Positions 22,882 through 35,701 of a stretch of 64,000 nucleotides of DNA are shown here, piece by piece; position 1 is the stretch's first letter; every line of letters starts with the position of its first letter. A program made the translations under genes and the position numbers. This DNA is from Bisporella sp. PMI_857. Taxonomy: Eukaryota > Ascomycota > Leotiomycetes > Helotiales > Helotiaceae. The notes under the pieces are model-generated. The model was not told the DNA's origin and did no database searches. It was given only the letters and a program-made list of their open reading frames with translations. Location: NCBI GenBank assembly GCA_021307315.1, contig JAJSPD010000106.1:1-64000 (forward strand). Reading direction: 5' to 3'.

Positions 22882-23295
22882 CAAAGTACTATTCCTGCGC
22901 TAAATTTTTGTGTCCAAGTAACGGGTGTAAGTAACTAAGCGAGTATTATGGCCAAGGCAATCCCCGATAGAAGATTACAATAGACGGTGGATTTCTAGGC
23001 TGCTATCTGCTTCGTCGCCCTCAGCAAGTTCGCCAGGCCACAGACTTGCAGAGATACAAGATTTCTCATTACTAAGTTCTGTTTCGATCGGGAAGCCACA
23101 AGGTATTCAACAAATAACAAACTCTGCCCCCCCCGAGTTCTTGTTCGGATTGATGATACTTGCCAATGATGCGTTCACACAAATATGTCAGCTTGTCGCA
23201 AACCACGACCAGAAGTATCATATCCTCAGAACGTGCTGGACACTGTGCAGCCTACCGTTAGCTGCTGTCACGGGACAACAACCCAGATTTAACAC

Positions 23296-23328
<33 letters not shown>

Positions 23329-23846
23329 ACGCACACAATTCAATTCATTACAATACAACCAAACTAACTATTTTTATATGATCTCCTTCCCTGACGGCTG
23401 TATTGTGCAAGAGCATGTCTATGTGATGCCAAAACAGAGTCAAGAGTCGTAGTCACTATCGTGCTGCTCGTTGTGCCAACTATATCAAGAACAAAGACTA
23501 GTTTCTACAAGCATTCTATAGCTGTCCAGGAGGCCCCCTTTTAGGTGAATATATGAGCGTCTCCAGTAGTGTGGGGTGTTTCACCCTCTTCAGTGAAGGT
23601 CCGAACACTCCACCACCTAAGCTTGCAAACTGGAAATTGATGGGGGGTGGCAAAAGTAGGGCCCCTTGCTGTGCTGAACCAAATTAAGTATTCTCTTCAA
23701 TATTTGTATAGGCTCGTTGTCCCCTTGACGCTTCCATATGGCTTTCATTGAACTGAGGAAAAAAGTCTTCAGTCTCTGATTAGAGTGGAAGAGGTCTTCA
23801 GAATTGCTGGCCCCTATACCGCTCAGACCAGGGGCAGAAGCAGATA
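22882..23846. other. Intergenic, nothing recognised apart from the microsatellite
   Basis: Short chance frames only. Confidence 0.4.
23300..23329 (+). repeat. (CT)n microsatellite
   Basis: About 14 uninterrupted CT units in an otherwise empty region. Confidence 0.9.
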
Positions 23847-24180
23847 TTATATCTTAAAATATTGACCCGAAGCCAGGGAGATGTCATCAAATTCGTACGA
23901 GGAATATAGGCTGTTGGCGAATAGGTCGCTCATATCTGGCACGTGACTGATTTCGCTGTCAAGGCCTTCTTCTGGGTTAATTAACGCAACGGCTGATGGC
24001 TTGTAGCTCAATTTCTTAATGGGGGCTTTGCCGGTAATAAGGCGCTCTCGGTTGCTGGAATAGTTGTAGATGGTTGTATCGAGCTAGATGTATCTGCAGT
24101 GGTTTTGTTGTAGGGCATCTGGTGTGGGATCTGCCGGTGTTCTTCGACTAGTTCCACTTGACCGAATAAGATTACATCTA
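23847..24180 (-). pseudogene. Decayed coding remnant, family unknown
   Basis: On the minus strand about 80 codons read as ordinary protein (TIYNYSSNRERLITGKAPIK, NPEEGLDSEISHVPDMSDLF) ending at TAA 23847. The same frame continues upstream across a single TAG at 24084-24086. No start and no known motif were found. The TAG could be a former TGG. Confidence 0.3.
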
Positions 24181-25250
24181 ATCACAGCCTGCTCTCTACC
24201 CGCTACACTTTAGCTAATCAAAAGATTAGTCAGGGTAAATGTTAAAGATTATTAAAACAAGCCTTAGAAGCCTTACACCCGACACACGTAGTATGCATAA
24301 CTGCTACTGCTACCGGTCATATCAATTAAAAAAAGCTATAATCCCTTTCCTAGATTGGCTGGAGTCGCATGATATTGTTCCGTGCATAATACCACACCTG
24401 ACGGCGATCGATAATATTGATAGGTGCAGTGATATCCGTGTAAGAAGGCGACTCAGAAACTACTCATGATTGCCGACGCCGATACCGTATAGCTATAATA
24501 GCATTAAGGAAATGACCAGATTGTGTATGTAGAAGGAATATAGCTCTCTAGAGTCTAGAAATATTAAGGAATTAAAGACTCAGAGGATTGCACTCCGCTG
24601 TGCCTATACCAATATATAAGACCATTAATTTGCTACCCATATGGTGCAGCGCCATGCAACTGCAGTCCGCATTTCCATTGAGCAGGGTTTCTAAGCCGCA
24701 ACTGCCCCCTAAATAGCTCTTTTTTTTTGTAAATTATATAATTCCAATACTTCCACCTACCGAGGGTGGGGAAAATGAAATCAATCACTTCATTCTAACC
24801 TCCACTTAACAACATGTCCACACTTTGTGTCACGAGACGGGACAGTTTACTACGCAACAAGACGGAGGGTATAATTTTGGTTTTGGGGGCGTATTTTACA
24901 AGGGGTTGTTACCCGCTACATATTGCCAACGTAATATTAACTGCCTAGTAAGCGTGTGCCCCCCTTTTCACCATAGAATACTTCCACCAACGCTGGTGCT
25001 ACCATTGCTTTCCAGCAAACTACTGCCAAACTCTGTAGATAATAAGCACAAGATGTAATTTAATCCTGATAAGAGGAAACCATCCGCTAACTTGCAAAAC
25101 GTGAGTTAGAAATCACCTGGCTGCTAGCTTCTTTTCGCGCATGTTTAATACCCGTTCTAGTCCCTTCAGCGTTCTTGTCAATTGTTCCTAATAGCCTAGC
25201 TCATTTGTTTCTTAATTCGGAAGGTCTAGACTCAAAGAGTGCTGACGGCC
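24181..25250. other. Intergenic, nothing recognised
   Basis: AT-rich, only short frames without motifs. Confidence 0.4.
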
Positions 25251-26461
25251 AAATATCTACATAACCCTGCCCGTATTATGTTTACTAGACAGAAGGCCCA
25301 ACATGCTAATGGTCTCACCCAAGACATCAACAAGCTTGCCTGTAACACTCGCTTCACATTCCTCGAATAGGACCGCTCTGTGCTGAGTACCGTCAAGTCA
25401 GCGGCAGAGAACCTACTCTCTGTGACGCTACTTTGGATTTCAGGGACAGCAAAGAGTATGCCTCGATGAGATACCAGACGGCAGCGACCTGGTCTGGTCA
25501 GTAGTCTTTACTAATACCTAAATATTCCACTCGAAAGGTACTCATTTAACAAGTAATGCTAACCTCTCGCCGCAAGCGCCTCATCGTTCATTGATCCATT
25601 GCCGTGCTGTTAGATGCTTCGAACCCCGATATTCATCCCAGTCATGGTCATTAGCTGCAGTTAGACTATAGTCTGAATGCTTCCTCGCGAATGTATGCTA
25701 CCGCTTTATGTCATTGACCGTCCCTTGCCGTGATTTGTACACAACGAGGGCCAAGAAATGCGGCAAGCATTTTACCAACGTCGGTGGTACGTCAATGTAA
25801 GCCCAGAAGCGCCGGCAGAAGTTAGGATTCAAAGATAGTATGTAAGTACAAACCAAACAATGCTTTTATAGCTGCATTGAAAACCCGCAGTGACCAAAAT
25901 TAAAGATATGACGGAGTTCCAATCTTTGGTCTCCAATAGTTGTATCTCTCTCAAGTAAAGACTTGTTCACTGCGCTGTGCTGATTGCAAAATATTGATTC
26001 GAAGGGCTCACCTTGCTATGAAATACGCTTGTTCTGGACCAAGCATGACCCGAACAGGAATGTCGTGTCCAAATTTGGCACTAATGATATCTTGATAGTC
26101 AAAATATTTATGTATTGTTAGAGGGGATTTCCAGGGACAGAACGCACTGTAGTCGTGAAATGAACCCCGTGATATCTTTCCCAAAAGGTACTACACTGCC
26201 GATATAAGAGGTCCAGTACGGGAATGTTTGGGGATCGCGGCGTTTGCAGTGATTTTTGACCGCAAATGCCCACCATACGGTGGTTGTCAAAAAAGTGGTC
26301 GAGGACGCCAGGGCCACGAAGGCTACCCGGGCTACAAGAAAGTAAGATACCAATATCCACTGATACTAGAAAGAAACGATGTAGCTTAGGGAGATCAACT
26401 TATTCATCGTTATAAACCAAAAGGCAAGGCAGAAGATTGAGAGATACAAGTTGTCAATCAT
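25250..26461 (-). pseudogene. Dead cytochrome P450
   Basis: The N-terminal region (ATG at 26461; membrane-anchor-like VSYFLVARVAFVALASS; FPYWTSYIGSVVPFGKDITG) matches the proline-rich entry of fungal CYP7/8-like P450s. Downstream pieces in changing frames include FGHDIPVRVMLGPEQAYFIA and NPNFCRRFWAYIDVPPTLVK, both at positions expected for such a protein. Stops and frameshifts separate them and neither the I-helix nor the haem loop is found. Upper end firm, lower end approximate. Confidence 0.55.
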
Positions 26462-28356
26462 AGTGCTTTCCTCTACTTGGTGATCCACTGTCCCACCATG
26501 TGCGGGATATAAAATTTGCCTCTAGTGCATATTAAGGAATTCTAACCCATCTAGTTGATCGAGAATTTACTTTCTACAGCCCTACAATCAACCACAAAGT
26601 ATCATATATCGCTATCATCGGTAACGCGTAAAGATGCCGCCTGGGCCAGACCAAACCTCGTACTTGTATTCTCCATAGGAAATCGCTATAAAGGCCACAA
26701 CGATAATGGTGCCGATGATCGCGCTAGTCGCCTTGCCGCTAAGGGCCTGCCTTGGCTTGTTTTCAACTAATGTGGATGAACTATTACCACCTAGGCTGCA
26801 TTATAAATATGTTCAAACTTAGTAGGTTCAGGTGAGTTCCTACATGCTGTGCATTTTGGTACCTTATTAGTGCCTCTGAGGGGAGCTGGGGGTGTAGTAG
26901 AGCTGGTGTGGTCAACGCGAATCTTTTTCAGATCCACGTCAAGGTACAGAAGCAGCGACCTCTTCAAATCGGGTAGATGGTTTCCAATGTACCCCTGCTT
27001 TTTCGTGATCTAGCCCACCGAAATCTTTGGTGGAATGGATTCAAGATCTCCAGCCGCACTGATACACAGGCATATAGCTCTCTATCCGCGTGCCCCGAAT
27101 CACGAGTACTAACCGTTTGCAGGCCCATGCAGAGGCAGCTTTCTGTACCGTTGACAAGCTGCGGTTGAATCTTGCCTTCGAGATCGTAGAAGGTTGCTAA
27201 TTTGTTACTATCCCTGAATGCATTCGTGGCTATGTTACATCTGTCGCCAACGGCCTTAGCCTCTCCGCCCAGACCAACACCCAGACTTCCACATTGAGGA
27301 AGGTGCTGAATTAATTCGAACTCTAATCCTTGGTATCCTTTGGGGTCAAAATATCATCCATTTACCGGAAGCTTTTTGAAGCCCGTGACAGCTGGTGCAG
27401 CGAGAAAGAATAAGAGAAACACTACCCGCCTGGGGGTGTAAATTGCTAGAAGAGCCACCGTCGCGTACAACTTCTCGATTGATAAAGCGAGCGAAGGTGT
27501 TAAATTGTTGAACAAGACGGACTGAACAGCCCATAAGGAATATTTAACCGTTTTTGAAGCTTCCCATATAGCACCTTGTCGCGTCGAATATTGTGGCAGC
27601 ATTAGACACCTTGTTCCTTGAAGTTTGGGAAGAAACCCCTATGATTAATTGAAGGCGTTGAAAGGTGTAACGCTGAAAGTTACTCAGTCTGCAATTAGCT
27701 GGAAGGATGTTACTGAGCCTTTGAGGCGTTGCCACCTACCATTTTTGAAGTGAAAAATAGACTGAAACATCTTCTGATATCTAGCGTTAAAGCCCGCACA
27801 CCTTCTATGTATAGCTCCTCAGCAGTGTTTCCAGATATGAATTTTGATTATATGAATTTTGATTACTGCCATACTTAATAATGACCATTTTATGAAAACT
27901 ATTATAGGTGTCGTCCTTGACACTGACCCATTAGTATGCACGTAAATAAAGTCACGTGTTCCACAGAATCATGTGAATTATGAGTCCTCTAGGACAACAC
28001 CAATTTGCCGTAACTTAGAATTTAAGAAGAATAACAAGGAACCAATATCACCACCGCAAGAGCGTAGTCAGTAGCCACTACGCCTTTTGCACGGTGATAG
28101 GTATCCCAATAGTTTGATTTAATAAAAAACGAATATATAGCTATACAATACAATAAAGTGTATAAGTCAAAAATTGTTGGTTAGGGATTAAGCCGAGGGA
28201 TAAGCAAACAAAAAGTCGTCGCAGCTACTTCAACTATACAGTCCATAACTTTGACATTGAAGTGGTTAATTAGTATCTGAAAGAAATACTATATACATTC
28301 ATCAAGCAGCACATACAGTATCTCTTTTAACAAGGCAAAATGCTATGTCCTTTGTT
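26462..28356. other. Intergenic, no identified gene
   Basis: The minus strand at 27100-27740 keeps a few open stretches of 60-80 codons (one hydrophobic, 27354-27602), but no start, splice pattern or known motif ties them together. Confidence 0.35.
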
Positions 28357-29217
28357 TCAAGAGAATTGCAAAAAGAAGTCCCAATTATTCCCAGGAGTAA
28401 ATGAAATGGAAGCACCAGCGTCTTTCGGCGCCGGAACGTGCCCACCATCATAGGGGACCCAGATAAGGGGATAATTAGCTGCGCAACCCTGGTACACTAT
28501 ATCCAAGTGACCACCTTTTGGAGGCTGGAGTTCGGTGGGCAGGGGAGCGCAGCCGTTGTTCTTCACGAACTGATCTCGAATTGCTCTTCCCGCCGAGATG
28601 GGCAGAGTTGTATCCCCCAGGCCATGCTGTATGTACATAGCAACGGGCGACGTCCCACTCGAGCACCCACTGATCAAGGCGCCGGAATTGATTGCCACGG
28701 CGCGAAAAACATTGGGTCGTGCACAAGCGAGCGCATATGACATGCCCGCGCCGTAACTATGACCCATGGAGAAGACCAGGTTCTTGTCGATGCAGAGCCC
28801 GTTTTGGACAGTGTTAAGCATCGCGTCGGTGAAGTCTACGTCCTGGCCGTTTTTATTCGCCCAGCCCTGATAGCCACCCTCATCGAGACCTTCAGGAACG
28901 ATGTAGATGACGCTGTTATTCTTGTCCAGTGGAGGAAGGCCATAATACGATGGCGCATAGCCTCCGTTGACGATCTGACCGGCGCTGCCGTGGGCCCAGT
29001 GGAACTCAAAAATGAGGCGATATTGCTTGCTTAAATTATAGTCCTCCGGCAAGCGGACAACGAATGCCCGCGGCTTGCCATTGACGGTTATCGTATGGTT
29101 GCCGCTGGCCAAAGTTGCCGCCTTGCCGCATCCTGGGGATGCCAAACCCAGGACACAGTCTACTGCAGATAACAAGAGAATCACCGCGATAGCGAGGCAG
29201 TTCATCTTGGCCTGCAT
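28357..29217 (-). CDS. faeC: Secreted feruloyl esterase (type C-like, CE1/PHB-depolymerase fold)
   Basis: Single-exon gene of 286 residues. Secreted alpha/beta hydrolase that frees ferulic or related hydroxycinnamic acids from plant cell-wall polysaccharides (family knowledge). A signal peptide is clear (hydrophobic AIAVILLLSAVDCVLG, cleavage near 24-26); Met1 or Met5 could start it. The nucleophile is Ser144 in GHSYG, with Asp192 in GLGDTTLP and His250 in DGGHVPAP completing the triad at normal spacing. Six or more cysteines fit an extracellular enzyme. It has no cellulose-binding module. No motif copy of the left cluster lies in its promoter, so there is no evidence of a regulatory link, although ferulate is an aromatic nutrient. 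Confidence 0.85.
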   Translation of the reverse strand: MQAKMNCLAIAVILLLSAVDCVLGLASPGCGKAATLASGNHTITVNGKPRAFVVRLPEDYNLSKQYRLIFEFHWAHGSAGQIVNGGYAPSYYGLPPLDKNNSVIYIVPEGLDEGGYQGWANKNGQDVDFTDAMLNTVQNGLCIDKNLVFSMGHSYGAGMSYALACARPNVFRAVAINSGALISGCSSGTSPVAMYIQHGLGDTTLPISAGRAIRDQFVKNNGCAPLPTELQPPKGGHLDIVYQGCAANYPLIWVPYDGGHVPAPKDAGASISFTPGNNWDFFLQFS

Positions 29218-31917
29218 TGTTGCTCTAAACTTGCGTGAGGGCAGGGTGAGTCTCGGAAGTCTAGCGGCAACACAAAGTTTTGATCGCAGTGAGTCGATCT
29301 TATTTGGTTTGGGTGACGGCTAGGCTACAAGAAATACCCTCCATATATATATTTATATACTCCATTCCTTCCAGGCATGACTCAGAGCCAGCGCAGCCAG
29401 CGCAGCCAGTGCCGGCATAAGAGGCACCGAATTGTGCCGCCATTGAATTATTTCACCATCCCTTCTCGGTGTAAAATAAATCAACCGCACATTAACTAAT
29501 TCCTACTCTAAGGTAATCCTGAGTAACAAAAGTACCGGCTAAACTATTCTTCATACCGAATGGAAAGTAGAATCACATGTATAGGACAGAGAACTTGCCA
29601 CTAGTATCGCCAAGGGTTTTGTTCCCCTCATTTTTTTAGGGGTGATATGCGGCAACCCTGCAAGAAGCATGCTACAAGAAGCCCTTGTCATCCCGGCAGT
29701 TACTACTACAACATATAACTAAAGACATAAGCGTTGATCGTAACTACGGTGCGGAGGAGTTCCCAGATAGAAGCAGCCTTAACAGTCAGGACTCTTCCCT
29801 ATGGTGCAACTCAACTTGAATAGTGCAAGCGAGACTCGGCAATCACTATTATACAACAAATAAATAGTACCAATCAACGAGCCAACCAACGAGCCTTGGG
29901 TCTGTGATCAGACTTAGGATTGAACTTGATCAATACACCTTTTTATATGTAAGGTTGTATGGCGGTGTGATACAATTGAAGAGTATATTGTTGTTGGGCT
30001 CCAGTTAAGATGACACGTGGCTCTTCCTTACTTCCTGTACATCCTACTACCTCTCCTTTCCAGGGAATCTTAATCCTCATCATCACAAAACAACCTCTTT
30101 ACAGAACATCTGTTCCTTGACAGCTCCAAGTGGTTATGGGAGGTCCGATGAAACTCGTGCAAGCCATGTTTCTGATGATTAGGAGCTGGCTTCTACAGGA
30201 GCAGCGAACATAATTCCGAATTATATTCTAGGCATAATTACTTTGTCCGACACTATTTGGTCAGATACCAAAACTCATGCATCAAGGAAATAGTAACAAT
30301 TATAGCTTACTGAAACGGTAGTAATCAGGCAAGATACTAGGCGGAATAATCGACCTTTTAGAGTAAACAATGCCCTACGACGTATATACAACATTTTATA
30401 ACTATACGTTCCCTTACTGCTTAGTATGAGGTAATGCGTGTTCATATGAGTAATATAGTATAATATAATTCATAGTAGTACACGAAAGAGTCTCTTTCGA
30501 GATTAGTCTAAAACTTTTTAGCCTTCCCCGTTCCACAATTTGCATTCTTACTATGTATGCTATGAAAATACTTTACTTGTATACGTAAGGTTGATAGAGT
30601 AATGTGGTACCAATGAGCTCCTGTTGATACGAAGACTAATCTCTGACTTTCCTACTGCCACCTCCAGAGCCCTCTACTTATGCCCTTCGTATCCCTGGCA
30701 ACTCTTTGCGCGCCGATACCTAGAGCTTCTACCGAACCACTTATTACTGCAGCATGTGGCATTGTGCACCTGATAGTATATATCTATATCAAAGTACAAT
30801 TATTTGTTTTTATAAATAGTTCTACGGAATAGCTTTATTGAGTTACAATTAAACGCTAAGATTTTCTTGATTCTACAAGACTGACACCGTTTGATGCCCA
30901 ATTAATGCGTTAAAGAGAAGTCATTCACCCTAACTAGATCAAAAGTGTACGAGCGTTGCCGGTCACTATGCATAGATTTGTAAATCTAAATGATATAAAT
31001 GACATCAACACCAAGGCTGGCGTATCTCTAGGTATAATAGTCCTGATGTTACTCTTTTTGCAATTTGTTATTTCAGATAATTGTGATATTCTTTTGTAGC
31101 ACCTCTTGCTAAATGGTGACAAATAATGTTCAAGATTGTTAAGACTAAGGGTGCAGCTGACAATAAAGACAATAGAAATTTTAAAAAGATTGAGCCCGAC
31201 ATTCGGGTGGTGACCAAACACGCGGGTTGTTCACGCATATAGTAGAGCCAGAGGGTTCTAAAGGGATGACGGGACCCCATTTGACGGCATACTTCGGGTT
31301 TGAGAAAACACGAAAAGCTGACAACGACGGATTCAACAAGACCCACGAGCCCGAGTCGGACCGACCGTCCTTCTAAAACCTACGATCTTCCATCCTCGAT
31401 TCTTTAGCCACGCTGCGTCTAGAAGGTACATAGCACCAGCAAAACAATCGCTCAAGCCGCCACAGTACAATAACCTACAGGACACGATACCGCTTGTACC
31501 CGATAAAGCACACGATTGGTGTCCTTGAAGATGTTCTAGTGGAACTAGGAGGATTTGGTACCTCGATGGCTTGATGTATGTACATTACATTGCACATGGC
31601 GGAAGGGTGAGGCTTGGATACATGGATAACTTTGAGGACACAGTAACGCCAGGATGACTTGGTCATTGATATTCTCTCGTGCCTGTTGGTCTACAAAAGG
31701 CTTCGAGAGAATATAGAAAGGAGGGGTCTTGCCTCGTAGATGCTCGTGTTTAGAGGGAGTATCATGAGCATTCGACCACAGTCACATCTCACGACATCCT
31801 CCTTAGGTACTGGGTCATCAGCTCCCTAAGCAACGTCCTCCGTCAATACAGACCATGTTAGCTGCCAGTTTCTTGGAACCGTAGCACGGGACATCTGTCT
31901 CGGGACACATGAAACCA
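29218..31917. other. Long intergenic stretch, nothing recognised
   Basis: AT-rich 2.7 kb with only short frames on both strands. A (TA)-rich segment follows the esterase promoter near 29341-29358. Confidence 0.45.
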
Positions 31918-32691
31918 TTAGGCGCCAGCCAGCGCAACTACTATCTCCATGATGATGCCAACAGTCCCAATGGCAGCTCCAGCCGCGGCACCGGCACTGA
32001 TACCCGCCGCCGCAGCTAGAGACTGCTTTGGTGGCAGCGCACCGTGTTGATCGGTTGTCGCCTTCATCAACTGAACGGCGAACAAGTACTCCTTGAACAG
32101 TGGGTCGAGACCTACCGCTCCAGAGGCAGATTGCGTCGACCAGATCGAATACTTTATGTTGAAAAGCGAGATATTGCTAGAATCATCGTCTAGCTTGCCC
32201 GTCCTACTCCCGGGCTTTGGCCATGTTTTAGTGTACTCGTGCACCGAATCTCCGGATTGCGGTTTGCCTTCCTGCAAAGGCTTCCGCACGAACACCCTCC
32301 CTCCGTAGGTGAATCTACATGGCCCCCAGCGTTTCCTAAGGCGGCCTGGTGTTTCTAAGATAGGTTGGTCCACGCCGGCGATGTCACGGATCAGTGTTGC
32401 CATTGGGATGCCCTCTGCAACGATGGAGGTTGGCTTCGATATAGCCGGTACGAGTGTGAAGGCGGGGTTTGGATAGTCGGCTGCCCTGAAAGCGAAGGCC
32501 TCACTGACGCAGAGAGGATAGTTTGTGGACAGCGTGCGCGTTTCTAGGATCAATAATACAGCGCCCGTATCAACATCAGAAATAGTCACAGTGACCATTT
32601 CGAAGTCAAGGCCAAGCTTAAGCTTAGACGAGAACTCGGTGCGATAGTTGATAGCTGGGAGGCCGGCCAGAGACACTGTATATTGGGGCAA
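31918..32691 (-). CDS. Unknown protein with Ala/Gly-rich C-terminal membrane-like segment
   Basis: Uninterrupted frame of 257 residues with ATG at 32691. The N-terminal two thirds are beta-rich with the block RWGPCRFTYGGRVFVRKP, which recalls tubby-C-terminal-like fungal proteins, but this is only a resemblance. The C-terminus (about 222-257) is a small-residue helix of Ala/Gly with GxxxA-type spacing, ending in a hydrophobic IIMEIVVALAGA, able to insert in or pack against a membrane. No signal peptide. Function unknown. Confidence 0.55.
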   Translation of the reverse strand: MPQYTVSLAGLPAINYRTEFSSKLKLGLDFEMVTVTISDVDTGAVLLILETRTLSTNYPLCVSEAFAFRAADYPNPAFTLVPAISKPTSIVAEGIPMATLIRDIAGVDQPILETPGRLRKRWGPCRFTYGGRVFVRKPLQEGKPQSGDSVHEYTKTWPKPGSRTGKLDDDSSNISLFNIKYSIWSTQSASGAVGLDPLFKEYLFAVQLMKATTDQHGALPPKQSLAAAAGISAGAAAGAAIGTVGIIMEIVVALAGA

Positions 32692-33967
32692 GTCGGGTAT
32701 ATGTTGTCTCGGGGTTTTCGTTTCTTGCTGCTGGCAATGAGCATTATGGCATGGGGTTTTATAACTCAGGATGAGCCTACTGTAGTCAGAGGAAGAGACT
32801 GCTCGGATTGATCACTTGCGGTTGCCACAGCGAGCTGGTTGAGGTCCGCTCGCTCCGAGAAGCCCATCATGGTCAGCCTCTTTGATGGGTGCATAACAAG
32901 CGCCTTTGGGACCGGCTGACCCCTAGAGCAAAGGGTCGCAGTGTTTTCAGCCGCTGTTGATGGAGTTCAGCGCGTCTAAGCGCCAAGCTCTTGGTCACCT
33001 TGTCCACTCTAGAGAGAAATTTGGCCGTACTTGCAAAGGAAGACCACTATTGCTGGCGACCTCATGCAAATTGTACGCACCCCTCCAATTTTGTGAAATC
33101 TCGGCATTATAGGCGCTCTGCGTATACTTATAGAGCTCGGCGATTCTGTTCGCGTCTATTCCGGGAGCCATCTTGAGCCGGTGTGTAGTTTGGAAGCACT
33201 GGTTGTAGGAGGGAATAGCCCTTCCCGGTGTTTGCCGTAACTAGATTGATTTGATGATTGTCAATAGGCTGGAGTAGACAGCTCAGATAAGTACACTTTG
33301 CCCATGCCATTAACTAACTACTCAGATATTGATATCCCAACAGTCGGCCCCGCATCTCTCCGAGCTGATGTCTGCGCGGTTATGTCGCTATGTCGCTTTT
33401 TATTTTCATTGTAGCTAAGCGAGTCAGGTTGCCACCCCCCAGCTCTTCTCCGACTGGTTGCCATAACTTAGCTACAATTAGGTGAATCTAGGCACATAAC
33501 AAGCATCAAAGCTTATAAGTTGTAACACTGGTGCTTAAATATTACAGTTCATGAACTTTAACATTTATAAGTAAAAAATCTTGCTAAATTGAAATCGAAG
33601 TAAAAGTAAGTGGATTGTGTATAAAAGTTTCCCTTTTTCACATTTGTTTCTTTTACTTATAAAAGCTCCTTGACGGTCTATCCCTGCATGTGAATCTTAA
33701 ACGACCAAGCTTACTATTGGTACTCCAGCTCTAAGGGGGATAAAGGGGGCAGACCATGAGCATGGGTTACTTATGTTTGTCCCATCCTAAAGTCAGTTCG
33801 TAACCAACTTTTATACGTCCCGAGTCCTTCAACTCGTTGATATTACATGAAGTAGGATCAGTGTTACTGGCTTGAAACTATAATTTTGATTCATCTGGAT
33901 TTTAAAACTCTCATCATGCTTTCCTCGGGGCTTCTAGCAATGAAAGACGGGTCAGTGCTCGTTCCTG
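32692..33967. other. Intergenic, nothing recognised
   Basis: Only short frames without motifs. Confidence 0.45.
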
Positions 33968-35701
33968 TCAACGGCCGACAAACTTCAATTCCAATAATCT
34001 CAGGGGAGGGTATGTGATAAGTGCAAACCCGCATCCGACCCAGATTCCCAAATCAGCCCCATACTCACCGACAAGTGTTGCAATGGGGCCTACGTAATAC
34101 ACTTGGTACATCGAAATAATACATCCAGCCCAACCGACTAAGAAGGCTGTTAGTGCAGCAAATCCCATTGGTAACCTTTTCTTATCCGCCCAGGCACTCC
34201 AATCAAACCCTATATTCCATTTAAACAGCACATGTTCCTCCAGCACAATGGAAACAAATACTGTAACCCAGTAACCCATCAAAGCTAAGAAGTTTTGGAA
34301 GATGAGGAACAAACTGTTGCGTCCAACCATGCCACAGATGAAGTAGATTCCAACCACGACGCAGGTCCACAAGTATCGTGGAACCATATTGGGGTATCGC
34401 CCGAGCATCTGGAAACCCAATGCCGCAGAGTAGGTTGATGGGACATTGTTTGCAATGAGACCAAGTGCAACTATAGAACCACAAAATTTACCAAAGCCAC
34501 GCAAGCCATCATACCCAGCGAGAATGAGAGCCCCAGATGAAATGTCGAACGCTGCACTCCAATTCTCGTTACTGGCAATGCCCGACGCGAGGCCAATACC
34601 GAGCAGATTCATGAAAGTGACGGCTAAAGTGAGGCCACTAAGGGTGAAGAGAAACGGTTTCCACTTTGGCGTGTTCTCTGGGTAATAAACAAAATAGTCT
34701 GAAGATGCGGAAGCCCAAGAGCCGGGAACAGAGAGACAGAGTGAGAAGAACGATAGGCGGTTGGCAGCAATGGCGGAGCTTGATCCAACAGAGACGACTG
34801 ATGCATCGAACTTTGGGCCTGCAGAACCGACAAGGACGAAAAGAACGAGCAGTTGAGGTGCCCATGCCCATCTATACTTTGAATTAGTCTTCGGATTACA
34901 GGGTTATCTAGAGGATATAAGCTACCTTTCATAAGCATGGAACATGGACATCCCAAACACGGCAATAGCCCAACTGATCCCAGCTATTATGATGATGCCC
35001 ACAACGATTGACATGCTACCACCCGATACGGCAGACAAGATCTGGCCGCCGATGATGCAATTAATCATGCTGTATCCAACCATGATCACAATATTTAGCA
35101 GTGCGCAGATCTTGGATGGCCAATATCCCATAAAGAATCGCGCAACAACCTAGAACTACTATTTAGCATCTCCTTCACTATTTGTAGACCATCTTGGAGC
35201 CGCTGTGAGGGTTACATGAGACCTGGATGGGTAGCATCTTACCATTGTCCGATTGCCACTCTGCGCTCCCCAAATACTCATGTAAGCCGCAAGCACACAT
35301 CCCAAGAAAGACCCAAACACAGCACACATTGCAGAATCGACGAATCCAAGCGAAAATACCAAGGGGCCAAGAAATCCCACAGCGAGGATATTGGCCGTGA
35401 GGTTCGCGCTGAACCATAAGAAGCCCATCTGGAAATCAGTGGAAAGACTTGTGCCATGGCGTTCTTCTGGCAGCACGCGTGTGATACCGCGGGCTTCAAA
35501 GCCCGCGAGGTTCTCAATCTTGTCATTCCATGTTTTCAAAGCGATAGGGATAATGGACCTCTGAGGAAGAGGAGAAACGTCTGAGGAGGAAGTCGTCACA
35601 GGTTCAACGGCGATTGGGGGCCCTTTCTCCAGATCAGGGGACACCGAATTGGCTGGAGAGCCATTGTTATTCGTCGCTGCAGTAGAAGTTGTAATTTCCA
35701 T
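33968..35701 (-). CDS. NCS1 purine-cytosine permease (Fcy2-like)
   Basis: Proton symporter for purines and cytosine in the plasma membrane (family function). Exons 35243-35701, 34926-35149 and 33968-34871 give 528 residues in frame. An acidic Ser/Thr-rich cytosolic head of about 70 residues precedes the typical entry IENLAGFEARGITRV and PEERH; about twelve membrane segments follow, including FLWFSANLTANILAVGFLGP and SFFSLCLSVPGSWASASSDY (purine-binding region of the family), and NNVPSTYSAALGFQMLG near the end. Introns are 93 and 54 nt. The start ATG at 35701 gives the usual head length. Complete and intact. Confidence 0.9.

Noticed and set aside
23571..23576. GTGGGG at 23571 and 24766
   Set aside because: Only the hexamer core matches; no gene of the cluster is near.
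26108..26360. A live P450 at 26.1-26.4 kb
   Set aside because: Only N-terminal blocks survive, with stops and frame changes after them and no haem loop.
27100..27740. A multi-exon gene on the minus strand
   Set aside because: Some open stretches exist but no start, consistent splice chain or family motif could be found.
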